From NCBI GenBank assembly GCA_018644785.1, contig JABGPV010000205.1, forward strand, positions 1-9,330: a DNA stretch of 9,330 bases, in the 5' to 3' direction. This DNA is from Deltaproteobacteria bacterium. GTDB lineage: Bacteria > Desulfobacterota > DSM-4660 > Desulfatiglandales > Desulfatiglandaceae. The notes beneath the pieces are model-generated. The model had not been told where the DNA came from. It made no database searches and was given only the letters and a program-made list of their open reading frames with translations. The position numbers and the translations under genes are program-made. Every line of letters begins with the position of its first letter. Positions within the stretch are counted from its first letter, which is position 1. Below are positions 1-6,900 of the stretch, piece after piece.

Positions 1-413
1 TCCAGCAGATTAATGTAGCCCCTGGAGTGGTAGCGGATTCGTGCCAGAATTTCCAACCGGTCCGGCAGTTTGACCATATAGTCATTGGCGCCAAGAGCAA
101 ATGCTTCGGCCTTGGTCAGGGCATCTTCCTTGCTGGAAAGCACAATCAACGGCACTTGCCGGGTTGCGGGATTGGCACGATAGTAGCGCACCAGCGTCAA
201 ACCATCGATTTCGGGCATCACCAGATCCTGCAGTATGACCGTGGGTTGGATCCGGTTTGCGGTTTTGATGGCCTTTGTGGGATCCTGGCAGTAGTGAAAA
301 TCAATATCATGTTCGGGCGCCAGCATTCGACGAAGGGCTTCACCGATCATGTGCTGATCGTCCACAAGCAAAACGGTGATGCGGTGTTGGGTCAACGCGG
401 CAGTATCGGACAT
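1..413 (-). CDS. wspR: WspR-type response regulator, receiver domain (3' end outside window)
   Basis: Translating the minus strand from the ATG at 413-411 gives 137 residues, open to the left edge. They form one complete CheY-like receiver domain. Visible residues are the acidic pocket D18-D19 (LLVDDQ), phosphoacceptor D63 in VILQDLVMP, switch residue S93 in IVLSSKE, and K115 in DYMVKLPD. The stretches DDQxMIGEALRR, PTVILQDLVMP, IDGLTL, GANDY and ARIRYHSR are, from memory, close to the receiver of Pseudomonas WspR, whose C-terminal GGDEF domain makes c-di-GMP. The GGDEF half is not in the window, so diguanylate cyclase output is inferred from the family and the neighbours. The domain is the expected phosphate acceptor of the WspE kinase. 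It is last in the operon, 105 bases after wspF, with its own AGGGAG ribosome site at 418-423, so it can be translated independently. Confident about WspR identity; output domain unseen. Confidence 0.93.
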   Translation of the reverse strand, partial: MSDTAALTQHRITVLLVDDQHMIGEALRRMLAPEHDIDFHYCQDPTKAIKTANRIQPTVILQDLVMPEIDGLTLVRYYRANPATRQVPLIVLSSKEDALTKAEAFALGANDYMVKLPDRLEILARIRYHSRGYINLL

Positions 414-417
414 GGAA

Positions 418-423
418 CTCCCT
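418..423 (-). promoter_or_regulatory. Ribosome binding site of wspR
   Basis: On the minus strand AGGGAG is followed by the four bases TTCC and then ATG (413). The spacer is slightly short but the match is strong. It supports this ATG as the wspR start and shows that wspR is not dependent on ribosomes leaving wspF. Confidence 0.7.
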
Positions 424-443
424 GTTTATTGGGTTGTCGTTTT

Positions 444-518
444 GTAGGGGCGGGCTTGTACCCGCCCTTCCGTTTGGGTCCGTCCTGTTGAAAGGGCAGG
501 CACAAGACCTGCCCCTAC
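444..518. repeat. 75-bp REP/MITE-like inverted-repeat element between wspF and wspR
   Basis: The element is bounded by a perfect 8-base inverted repeat, GTAGGGGC (444-451) and GCCCCTAC (511-518). The match continues imperfectly inward to about 16 bases (GTAGGGGCGGGCTTGT against GTAGGGGCAGGTCTTGT). Each end also forms its own 7-bp hairpin: GGGCGGG 448-454 with CCCGCCC 461-467 (loop CTTGTA), and GGGCAGG 494-500 with CCTGCCC 508-514 (loop CACAAGA). It begins immediately after the wspF stop codon. Neither hairpin is followed by a T-run in the direction of transcription, so it is not a classic intrinsic terminator. GTAGGGGC-bordered hairpins are familiar to me as dispersed repeats in some bacterial genomes, but copy number cannot be judged from one copy. 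It could alter wspR mRNA level by structure or stability. Confidence 0.72.
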
Positions 519-1535
519 CTAAAACGCCGATAATCGTCGTAAAATCGCCGGCGCGATCCGGTCAACGGGCAGGATTTCCGACGCTGCGCCCAGATCCCGG
601 GCCGCCTTGGGCATGCCGTAAACAACGCTGGTCGCTTCATCCTGGGCTATGGTGTGCCACCCGACGCGATGCAGCATTTTCATGCCTTCGGCGCCGTCTC
701 TCCCCATTCCCGTCAAAAGTACGGCAATACCCATCGAGGGCCAGTGGGCTGCAACGCTTTTGAACAATTCATCCACCGAAGGACGAAAGGGCGTAGCAAC
801 AGGTTCTCTGGTGTAAGCCAGGTTAAGGTTTGGCGTCAGGACAAGGTGGTCATTTTTTCCGGCCAGAAGAGCGGTTCCACGGGACGGATACGCCCCCTCT
901 TCCGCCAGGCGAATCGAAAGGGGACTCTGTTCATCGAGCCACCTGGCCATGCCGCCGGAAAACTCCCCGTCCACGTGCTGCGCGATGACGATGCCCGCGG
1001 CCAGATCGGCCGGCATACGGCTCAGAATATCCGCCAGGGCTTTCGGGCCCCCGGTGGAAGCACCGATGACAATAAGTGATGAGACTTTCGCAGACGGTGT
1101 CCCCCTTGTTTGGCGTTTTGTAGGGCTCGCCTGAGAATTCAGACTCAGCTTTTCAATGATGGTAATCTTTTTCAGCAGTGCATCCCGGCTTTTCCGGGCG
1201 CCCTCCCCGCTCCCCATCATGGGTGTATTGATGGCATCGAGCGCCCCATGGCCCATGGCTTCAAAAACTTTTCCCGCATGGTCTTCCATGGTGGCGGTGA
1301 CCACTAAAATGGGGCATGGGGAAGCATACATGATCCTTCGCGTTGCTTCCACACCGTCCATGTCCGGCATGAACAGATCCATGAGAATCAAATCAGGCGT
1401 ATCGACTTCACATTTTCGAATCGCCTCTTCACCGGTTTGAGCGACCCAGGCCACTTTATGGACGGCGCTGTCCAGAACAATCCTCCTGAGGATTTCGACG
1501 GCCAGAGACAAATCATTAACGATGGCGATCCGCAT
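519..1535 (-). CDS. wspF: WspF, CheB-type receptor methylesterase/response regulator
   Basis: 338-residue CheB homologue: receiver domain (about 1-115), linker (about 120-150), C-terminal methylesterase (about 152-335). It removes methyl esters from glutamates of the receptor WspA and so resets signalling; loss of WspF in Pseudomonas locks the pathway on. The phosphoacceptor is D53 (LILMDLFMP). Catalytic triad residues are S160 in GASTGG, H187 in AQHVDGEF and D280 in TGMGRDGAEG, so the enzyme should be active. The receiver starts MRIAIVND, with N7 where CheB normally has Asp, and has GALDAINTP where the conserved Lys would be (T104); both fit WspF proteins as I recall them. The ATG at 1535 was chosen over an upstream TTG at 1553 because the TTG lies in the ribosome binding site and the family begins at MRIxIVND. 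It starts 4 bases after the wspE stop and ends with TAG at 521-519, touching the repeat element. Confidence 0.94.
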   Translation of the reverse strand: MRIAIVNDLSLAVEILRRIVLDSAVHKVAWVAQTGEEAIRKCEVDTPDLILMDLFMPDMDGVEATRRIMYASPCPILVVTATMEDHAGKVFEAMGHGALDAINTPMMGSGEGARKSRDALLKKITIIEKLSLNSQASPTKRQTRGTPSAKVSSLIVIGASTGGPKALADILSRMPADLAAGIVIAQHVDGEFSGGMARWLDEQSPLSIRLAEEGAYPSRGTALLAGKNDHLVLTPNLNLAYTREPVATPFRPSVDELFKSVAAHWPSMGIAVLLTGMGRDGAEGMKMLHRVGWHTIAQDEATSVVYGMPKAARDLGAASEILPVDRIAPAILRRLSAF

Positions 1536-1539
1536 GGTT

Positions 1540-4500
1540 TCAGGCCTCTCCAATGAGATTGACGGCAGCGCGTATGAATGAGTCGTCTTGAAAACTGCTC
1601 TTGGTCAGGTAGTAGTTAGCCCCGGCCTGCAGGCCCGCCAAGCGGTCCTCTTCCTTGTCCTTATAGGAAACGATAATCACGGGGATGCTTTTGAGCTCGG
1701 CATGGCGCTTGATCTGGTTCACAAACTCAATGCCGTTCATTCGGGGCATGTCCACATCGCTTATGACCATATCATAGCTCCCCGTGCGAACCGCATTCCA
1801 GCCATCCACTCCATCAACAGCCGTATCCACCTGGTAACCTTTGCTTTCAAGCAGTTTCCGTTCCATCTCCCGAACCGTAAATGAATCATCCACCACCAGT
1901 ATTCGCTTCTGTTTTTGAGCCTCAATGGCCTCGGGGCCCTGGTTTAATTTGCGAAGTCTTCTCCCTGCGAGAAGATTATCGATGGAGCGGACCAGATCCT
2001 CAACATCAAAAATCAAAACGGGCGCGCCATCCAGCATCACCGCCACTGAGCTGATATCGGGCACTTTGCCCAGCCTGGCGTCCAAAGGCCGCACCACCAG
2101 ATCACATTCCCCCAGGAATTTGTCGACCGCCAGCCCGTAGGCATTCAACCTGTCGCTCAGCACCACCACAAACAGTTTCTCCCGGTTTTCAAGCGGCGTT
2201 TCCAGTTCCAGAACATTGTGAATATCCAACAGGGCGATGTTATTGTTGTCAAACCTGAAATACTGGCGGTCCTCAACGATGTCAATGTCCGAGGGTAGCA
2301 ATTCCAGGCACCGGTCTATGCGGGCCAGGGGAAAGGCGTAGGGTTCGCCGGCAATCTCCACCAGAAAAGTGCGTACCACGGAAAGGGTCAAGGGGAGCTC
2401 GATATGGAACGTCAACCCTTCTCCAGGGTTCGAAACCGCCCGGACCACGCCACCCACTTCATGAACCATGTTATGGACCACATCCAGCCCCACCCCACGA
2501 CCCGATATTTCGGTGACATTTTTCGCTGTGGAAAACCCCGGCAGAAACAAAAACTCCATCAGTTCGGTCTCGGTCATCTGGGTGGCCATTTCAGGGGTGG
2601 TCATCTTTTTTTGAACAATCTTCTGCCTCAGCTTTTCCAGATCAATTCCTCGGCCATCGTCTTTAACCGTGATCATGAGCATCCCTGACCGATGGGAGGC
2701 TTCCAACCGTAAAAGGCCGGTTTCCGGTTTTCCGGCGGCAACCCTTTCCCCGGGGGATTCAATGCCGTGGTCCACCGCGTTTCGAATCAGGTGATTCAGG
2801 GGCGCATCCAGCTTTTCCAGAATATCCCGGTCCACCTCGGTGCCTTTCCCCATGATCTCCAGACGCACCTTTTTGCCCAGATCTCGCGCAAGATCCCGCA
2901 CCAGCCTCGGAAATCCATGAACCCCGTCGGAAAAGGGCCTCATACGAACCGAGATCACTTCATGATAAATGCGATCGGAAAGGGCTGCCGTGGCACCTGT
3001 AAAAATATCGAACTGATTCAAACGATCCGCCAGCTGAAGGGTGCAGGATTTGGTCTTGTCACGGGCACGCACAACCAGCTCCTGGGCCTGAACGTGCCTC
3101 TCTTCCCGCACAATGGCATCCTGCAGCCCGTCCAAGAGGGTCAATAACTCCAGATGATTGCGTTTGAGTTCCAGAAGGGATTCGGAGAAAGTGGGCAACC
3201 ATCCGGCACCCACCACCACTTCTCCGGCCTGCCCCATGAGCCGTTCAATTTTAGCGGCGGTCACCCGAACCGTCCGATCCAGTTCCCCCGATTTTCGCAG
3301 GGCCGGTGATTTTTCGGTGGTTTCTGTTGAAACCGGCTTGATCTCCTCGGCTTTTGCGAGGGAAAATTCAGTTTCATTTTCGGATGGAACCACGGGTACG
3401 GGTTCTTCGACGCACGGTTCCTCTACCGGGGAGACGGGGATGGGCGCTTCACCATGAATAATGGCGGAAATGGCCGCCATGAGATGATCAATCTCTTCAC
3501 CATGGCGGGTTACCCAATCCGTTTCACCATCGTGGATGGATTCTGCAATATGAATCAGGATATCCACAATCTGAAGCAGGATATCGATCTGCTCGGAACC
3601 CAGTGACACCGCACCTTTCTGTGCCGCAACAAAGCAATCCTCCATGGCATGGGCCACTTTAACAGCGGCATCAAGGCCCACAATCCTGGCACCGCCCTTG
3701 ATGGAATGGGCCGCACGCATCAAGGCTTCAAGCTGATCGGTGGCCCCGGGATTGTTTTCCAGTTCCAGGAGGCCGTCACTTAAAACCGCCACATGGGTTT
3801 CCACCTCCGCCTGAAAAAGATCCAGCATTTCGGGGTCCGCCATAAAAGCGCCACCCGCCTGCTCTGGCGGCTGACCCTGCGGTTCACTATGAGGCGCCTC
3901 ATAATCCGCTTCGAGGGCTTTTTGGGGTTCTAAATGCGCCGGTTTATCCGGTTCAGAAGCATGGGGAATGGCATGGTCCATGGAGACAATATTTGTTATG
4001 GAATCCCTGATCGCCTCAATATCCTTCATGTGGCTGGAAAGCCACGGGGAACCGGCTTCTCCCACATGTTCAGAGATACGGTTCAACATGTCAATGCCAC
4101 GAAAAAGGATGTCGGTCTTACCGGAATCCAGATTGATGAGCCCCTTCTGGGCGGACACAAAACAATCCTCCATGGCATGGGCAATGTCGGCTGCACCGTC
4201 CTGTCCCACAATTCTGCCGGCCCCTTTAAGGGAATGGGCCGCACGGATCATCACATCCAACTGGTCTGACGATGCCGGATTTTGCTCCAAAGCCAATAAT
4301 CCATCGTTTAAAATGGCCACATGATTCTGGGTTTCCGTTCTGAAAAGCTCGCACATGGCAGGATCCAGGGGTGCTTCTTCATTTTCCTGGGATGCGTCTT
4401 CAACAGGGTGCGGGGGCGACTCTTCAAATGGGGCTGAAACGGGTACCGGTTCAGCTTCGGAAGCCTTCACAGGCCCGGTGGATGCCCCCTCGGACTCACC

Positions 4501-4917
4501 GGCAGTCAGGCGTTTATCCTTATTCACCCAGGCATCGATCTCTTCAGCGTGCGAATCAATCCACGGCGCTTCTCCATCCGAAGGCGCTTCAGACATGAGG
4601 TTGAGGATTTCAACGCCATCAAACAGGTGTTGGAGCCCCGCTTCGTCCAGTGAAAATTCGCCCTTCTCGGCGGCTGAAAAGAGGCTTTTCATGGCTTGGG
4701 CCACCGCCACGGCCGTTTCCAGATCAATGATCTGCGCCCCGCCTTTGATGGCCTGAATTGCGGGGATCATGGTCTGGAATCTGTCAAGGGCCGTCGGATC
4801 CACTGCGAGCGACTGAAGACCATCATGAATGGTCAGGGCATGCCGTTTGACCTCTGAACGGAAGAGATCCATCATGGCGGAAGCGTCGCTCTCTTTTTGT
4901 TCTCTCCCCTCGTTCAC
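1540..4917 (-). CDS. wspE: WspE, hybrid CheA histidine kinase with three HPt domains and C-terminal receiver
   Basis: 1125-residue cytoplasmic CheA-type kinase. Order: HPt1 (about 10-130), HPt2 (about 185-305), HPt3 (about 360-485), dimerisation region (about 545-660), HATPase (about 665-845), CheW-like domain (about 848-985), receiver (about 1003-1125). HPt2 and HPt3 carry phosphorylatable histidines H228 (AAHSLKGAGRIVG) and H404 (AAHSIKGGARIVG). HPt1 has Q55 at that place (AIQAIKGGAQI) and should be inert. The ATP site is intact: N-box HLIRNAVDHG (709-718), G1 DDGRGID (753-759), F-box LPGFSTA, G2 GRGVGLDVV (806-814). The receiver has D1010-D1011, phosphoacceptor D1054, S1084 and K1106. No CheY-binding P2 domain is seen; the linkers are rich in Pro, Glu and Ala. 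Pseudomonas WspE, as I recall, has one HPt, so this protein is much longer. The start is GTG, overlapping the wspD stop as GTGA, behind a good ribosome site. It should phosphorylate WspR and WspF. Confidence 0.95.
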   Translation of the reverse strand: MNEGREQKESDASAMMDLFRSEVKRHALTIHDGLQSLAVDPTALDRFQTMIPAIQAIKGGAQIIDLETAVAVAQAMKSLFSAAEKGEFSLDEAGLQHLFDGVEILNLMSEAPSDGEAPWIDSHAEEIDAWVNKDKRLTAGESEGASTGPVKASEAEPVPVSAPFEESPPHPVEDASQENEEAPLDPAMCELFRTETQNHVAILNDGLLALEQNPASSDQLDVMIRAAHSLKGAGRIVGQDGAADIAHAMEDCFVSAQKGLINLDSGKTDILFRGIDMLNRISEHVGEAGSPWLSSHMKDIEAIRDSITNIVSMDHAIPHASEPDKPAHLEPQKALEADYEAPHSEPQGQPPEQAGGAFMADPEMLDLFQAEVETHVAVLSDGLLELENNPGATDQLEALMRAAHSIKGGARIVGLDAAVKVAHAMEDCFVAAQKGAVSLGSEQIDILLQIVDILIHIAESIHDGETDWVTRHGEEIDHLMAAISAIIHGEAPIPVSPVEEPCVEEPVPVVPSENETEFSLAKAEEIKPVSTETTEKSPALRKSGELDRTVRVTAAKIERLMGQAGEVVVGAGWLPTFSESLLELKRNHLELLTLLDGLQDAIVREERHVQAQELVVRARDKTKSCTLQLADRLNQFDIFTGATAALSDRIYHEVISVRMRPFSDGVHGFPRLVRDLARDLGKKVRLEIMGKGTEVDRDILEKLDAPLNHLIRNAVDHGIESPGERVAAGKPETGLLRLEASHRSGMLMITVKDDGRGIDLEKLRQKIVQKKMTTPEMATQMTETELMEFLFLPGFSTAKNVTEISGRGVGLDVVHNMVHEVGGVVRAVSNPGEGLTFHIELPLTLSVVRTFLVEIAGEPYAFPLARIDRCLELLPSDIDIVEDRQYFRFDNNNIALLDIHNVLELETPLENREKLFVVVLSDRLNAYGLAVDKFLGECDLVVRPLDARLGKVPDISSVAVMLDGAPVLIFDVEDLVRSIDNLLAGRRLRKLNQGPEAIEAQKQKRILVVDDSFTVREMERKLLESKGYQVDTAVDGVDGWNAVRTGSYDMVISDVDMPRMNGIEFVNQIKRHAELKSIPVIIVSYKDKEEDRLAGLQAGANYYLTKSSFQDDSFIRAAVNLIGEA
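1545..1551 (-). promoter_or_regulatory. Ribosome binding site that fixes the wspF start
   Basis: GGAGAGG on the minus strand lies 9 bases before the ATG at 1535. It overlaps the alternative TTG codon (1553-1551), which therefore cannot be a well-placed start. The site sits inside the last codons of wspE, as expected for coupled translation. Confidence 0.75.
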
Positions 4918-5579
4918 TGAAGACTCCTCTTGAGGTTGTAAAACAGCAGTTCATCATCGAGCAGGGCCACATGTTTCTCCTCCCACTTGATAATCCCCTC
5001 CGTGAAGGTGGATTTGCATTTGGCGATGGTCACGGGGACGTTCTGAAGCAGGCTGGGATTGAAGTGATGGATGCCATGGATTTCATTGACGGGAAAGACC
5101 CATTGTTCGCCATCCTTTGACACCACCATCAGCCGTTTCCTGGCCTTTTCCTCCCCGGTCTTTTCACCGGGCGCATCCTCCAGGTTCATGAGGTTTTTTA
5201 AGGAGACACACAGCTGGATTTCCCCATGCACATTCACAAGGCCCAGCAAAACAGGGGTTTTTCGGTGGGGAAGGGTATGGATGCTGACATCGTCAATAAT
5301 CTCCGCAAACAATCCTGCTTTAAGCGCCATCCATTCTGATTCAATACGAAATACAACCACCGCAATGGCGTCGGCCGGTTCTTCGCCTTTCTTTTTCACA
5401 AGGATGCTCCCCCACTCATCCTTGTATTCCTCAGGAAGCGCCCGTTCCAGCAGATTCCGGCCGGCCTGGGTAAACACATCGCAGTTGCGGCAATGGATCA
5501 CCTCTGTAAGCCTGGGGCAACGGGGTTCTTCATTTCCCCAGACCCCTATCCGTTTCCAACATCGATCCCTATTGTCCAT
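4914..5579 (-). CDS. wspD: WspD, CheW-type coupling protein with N-terminal cysteine motif
   Basis: 221-residue cytoplasmic protein: a Cys-containing N-terminal extension (1-65) followed by a CheW-like domain (about 70-215). CheW proteins bridge receptor and CheA kinase. Wsp systems carry two, and this one matches WspD by its N-terminus, CWKRIGVWG, then CP.L and HCRNC, and by the C-terminal LLDDELLFYNLKRSL; both recall Pseudomonas WspD. Cysteines C7, C21, C30 and C33 plus H29 form a possible metal- or redox-binding cluster. In the CheW fold, the usual NxRG receptor/kinase contact motif reads NVHG (116-119), with His at 118 in place of Arg. The ATG at 5579 overlaps the last 11 bases of wspC. 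Its ribosome site is weak (GAGAATAAACA before the ATG), so it may depend on translation of wspC. The stop overlaps the GTG start of wspE. Confidence 0.93.
   Translation of the reverse strand: MDNRDRCWKRIGVWGNEEPRCPRLTEVIHCRNCDVFTQAGRNLLERALPEEYKDEWGSILVKKKGEEPADAIAVVVFRIESEWMALKAGLFAEIIDDVSIHTLPHRKTPVLLGLVNVHGEIQLCVSLKNLMNLEDAPGEKTGEEKARKRLMVVSKDGEQWVFPVNEIHGIHHFNPSLLQNVPVTIAKCKSTFTEGIIKWEEKHVALLDDELLFYNLKRSLQ
4924..4931 (-). promoter_or_regulatory. Ribosome binding site supporting the GTG start of wspE
   Basis: AAGAGGAG on the minus strand is followed by a 6-base spacer and GTG at 4917-4915. The GTG shares bases with the wspD stop (GTGA), a typical arrangement for termination-reinitiation coupling. 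The nearest in-frame ATG codons are residues 15 and 16, without a comparable site. Confidence 0.75.
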
Positions 5580-6900
5580 TGTTTATTCTCGATAGTGATG
5601 TTTCCGGTGGAGCGCCATGCATCACCGCCCTGCTGATCCGTTTTGCCCGTCGCCGCAATCGCTCAGCGCCCTCTTCGTTCCCTCGCCGGGATTCAATAAA
5701 TACCAGATGGTTCAGCGCTTCCACATGCTCCGGGTTCAGATAGATGGCTTTAATAAAAAAGTCTTCGGCCTTGTCATTATTGTGCAGGGCTTCATGAATC
5801 AGCCCCATGAGAAAATGGGCATCAGCATGTACGGGATTTTCACCCAGAAAATCCCGGCACAACTCCAGGGCTTTGGGTAACAGCCCCTGGTCCGCCATTT
5901 CACGGGCTTCCAGAAATAAATCGGCTTTTTCCCGGGACGTCGGGACACCCACCTCGGGCCCGGCGGGTTTGGGTTGTTCAGTGGGTCTTCCGGATGGAAA
6001 ATGAACCGGCACCACGGGTTTCCGTATGGGTTTTATTTTCTTTTCCGGCAGCTGCTGCTTAAAAGGCACCCTTTTGGCAGCAACCGACGGGATTTTTGGA
6101 TTGGACTCCCGGCATCGCTTTCGGCACGCGAAAACACCGGTTTCATGAACCGCCTCAAAACCCCAGTCGATGGCCGTCTGACGTTCTGCATGGCCGCAAA
6201 AGAAGACGCCTGTTTCGCTCAGCAGCCGACTCATGGTTTCAAGGGTCCTATCCCTCGCCTCCGGACTCATGTAAATCATCAAATTTCGGCAGAAAATAAC
6301 GTCAAACGGGGCACGGGTAGCAGACGGGGTTTTTAAAACGTTGCCAGCCTTGAACTGTACCTTTTCCCTGACACGCTCCAAGAGTTGATAACCATGGCTT
6401 TTTGACCGGAAGTAGCGATCCCTGAACGCCAGATCCTTGCCCCGAAAAGACCCAGCGCCATACTCCCCGAGCCGTGCTTTTTTGATCGCTTCATGACTGA
6501 TGTCCATACCTTCAATGTGAAAGCGATCTTTATTTATGCCCGCGTCCAGAAAAGCCATGGCGATTGAATAGGGTTCCTCTCCCGTGGAACAGGGGATGCT
6601 CAATGCGCGAAGCGTGCGGCCGCGATTGTTGGGCACCCAGGAATCCTTCATAAAATGGACCAGATAGTTGAATACTTTCCGGTTCCTGAAAAACCAGGTT
6701 TCCGGAACCACCACCATTTCAATGAGGTTCTTCCACTCATCATTTGAGTCCGAGAGGATTTTTGCGTAATCCTCCACGCGGGTCAGCCGGCACCGGTCCA
6801 TTCTCTGCCGGATGGCATTTTCGATCACCTTTCTGCCGATAGCGGCAGTGTCCAGGCCGATCTTTTCCTCGAGTAGGGATTCAATCATGTTCTGTTTCAT
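5569..6900 (-). CDS. wspC: WspC, CheR-type receptor methyltransferase with C-terminal TPRs
   Basis: About 443 residues from the ATG at 6900. It methylates glutamates of WspA using S-adenosylmethionine, opposing WspF. Order: N-terminal CheR all-alpha domain (about 1-75) with VVVPETWFFR (63-72); SAM-binding methyltransferase domain (about 90-265) with PCSTGEEPYS (103-112) and FCRNLMIY (203-210); a Pro/Lys-rich linker (about 270-322); two to three TPR helices pairs (about 324-415), including ALELCRDFLGENPVHADAHF and a second repeat ending AIYLNPEHVEAL. A CheR-TPR fusion is the WspC architecture. The start is uncertain. The frame is open to an ATG at 6963 behind AAGGAG (6974-6979), but that would add 21 hydrophobic residues read out of frame from wspB coding DNA and absent from the family. 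ATGs at 6900 and 6888 fit the domain start (IESLLEEKIGLD) but lack a good ribosome site and overlap wspB by 20 or 8 bases. The 3' end overlaps wspD. Confidence 0.93.
   Translation of the reverse strand: MKQNMIESLLEEKIGLDTAAIGRKVIENAIRQRMDRCRLTRVEDYAKILSDSNDEWKNLIEMVVVPETWFFRNRKVFNYLVHFMKDSWVPNNRGRTLRALSIPCSTGEEPYSIAMAFLDAGINKDRFHIEGMDISHEAIKKARLGEYGAGSFRGKDLAFRDRYFRSKSHGYQLLERVREKVQFKAGNVLKTPSATRAPFDVIFCRNLMIYMSPEARDRTLETMSRLLSETGVFFCGHAERQTAIDWGFEAVHETGVFACRKRCRESNPKIPSVAAKRVPFKQQLPEKKIKPIRKPVVPVHFPSGRPTEQPKPAGPEVGVPTSREKADLFLEAREMADQGLLPKALELCRDFLGENPVHADAHFLMGLIHEALHNNDKAEDFFIKAIYLNPEHVEALNHLVFIESRRGNEEGAERLRRRAKRISRAVMHGAPPETSLSRINNGQ

Noticed and set aside
444..518. Intrinsic transcription terminator after wspF
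   Set aside because: The hairpins are GC-rich, but neither is followed by a T-run on the minus strand, and the TIR-like ends fit a repeat element better. Some attenuation cannot be excluded.
1540..1554. Upstream TTG (1553) as the wspF start
   Set aside because: The TTG overlaps the GGAGAGG ribosome site that serves the ATG at 1535, and WspF proteins begin MRIxIVND.
3300..4500. Low-complexity Pro/Glu/Ala-rich parts of wspE as a possible frameshift or insertion
   Set aside because: The frame stays open throughout, and the segments lie between HPt modules where flexible linkers are expected.
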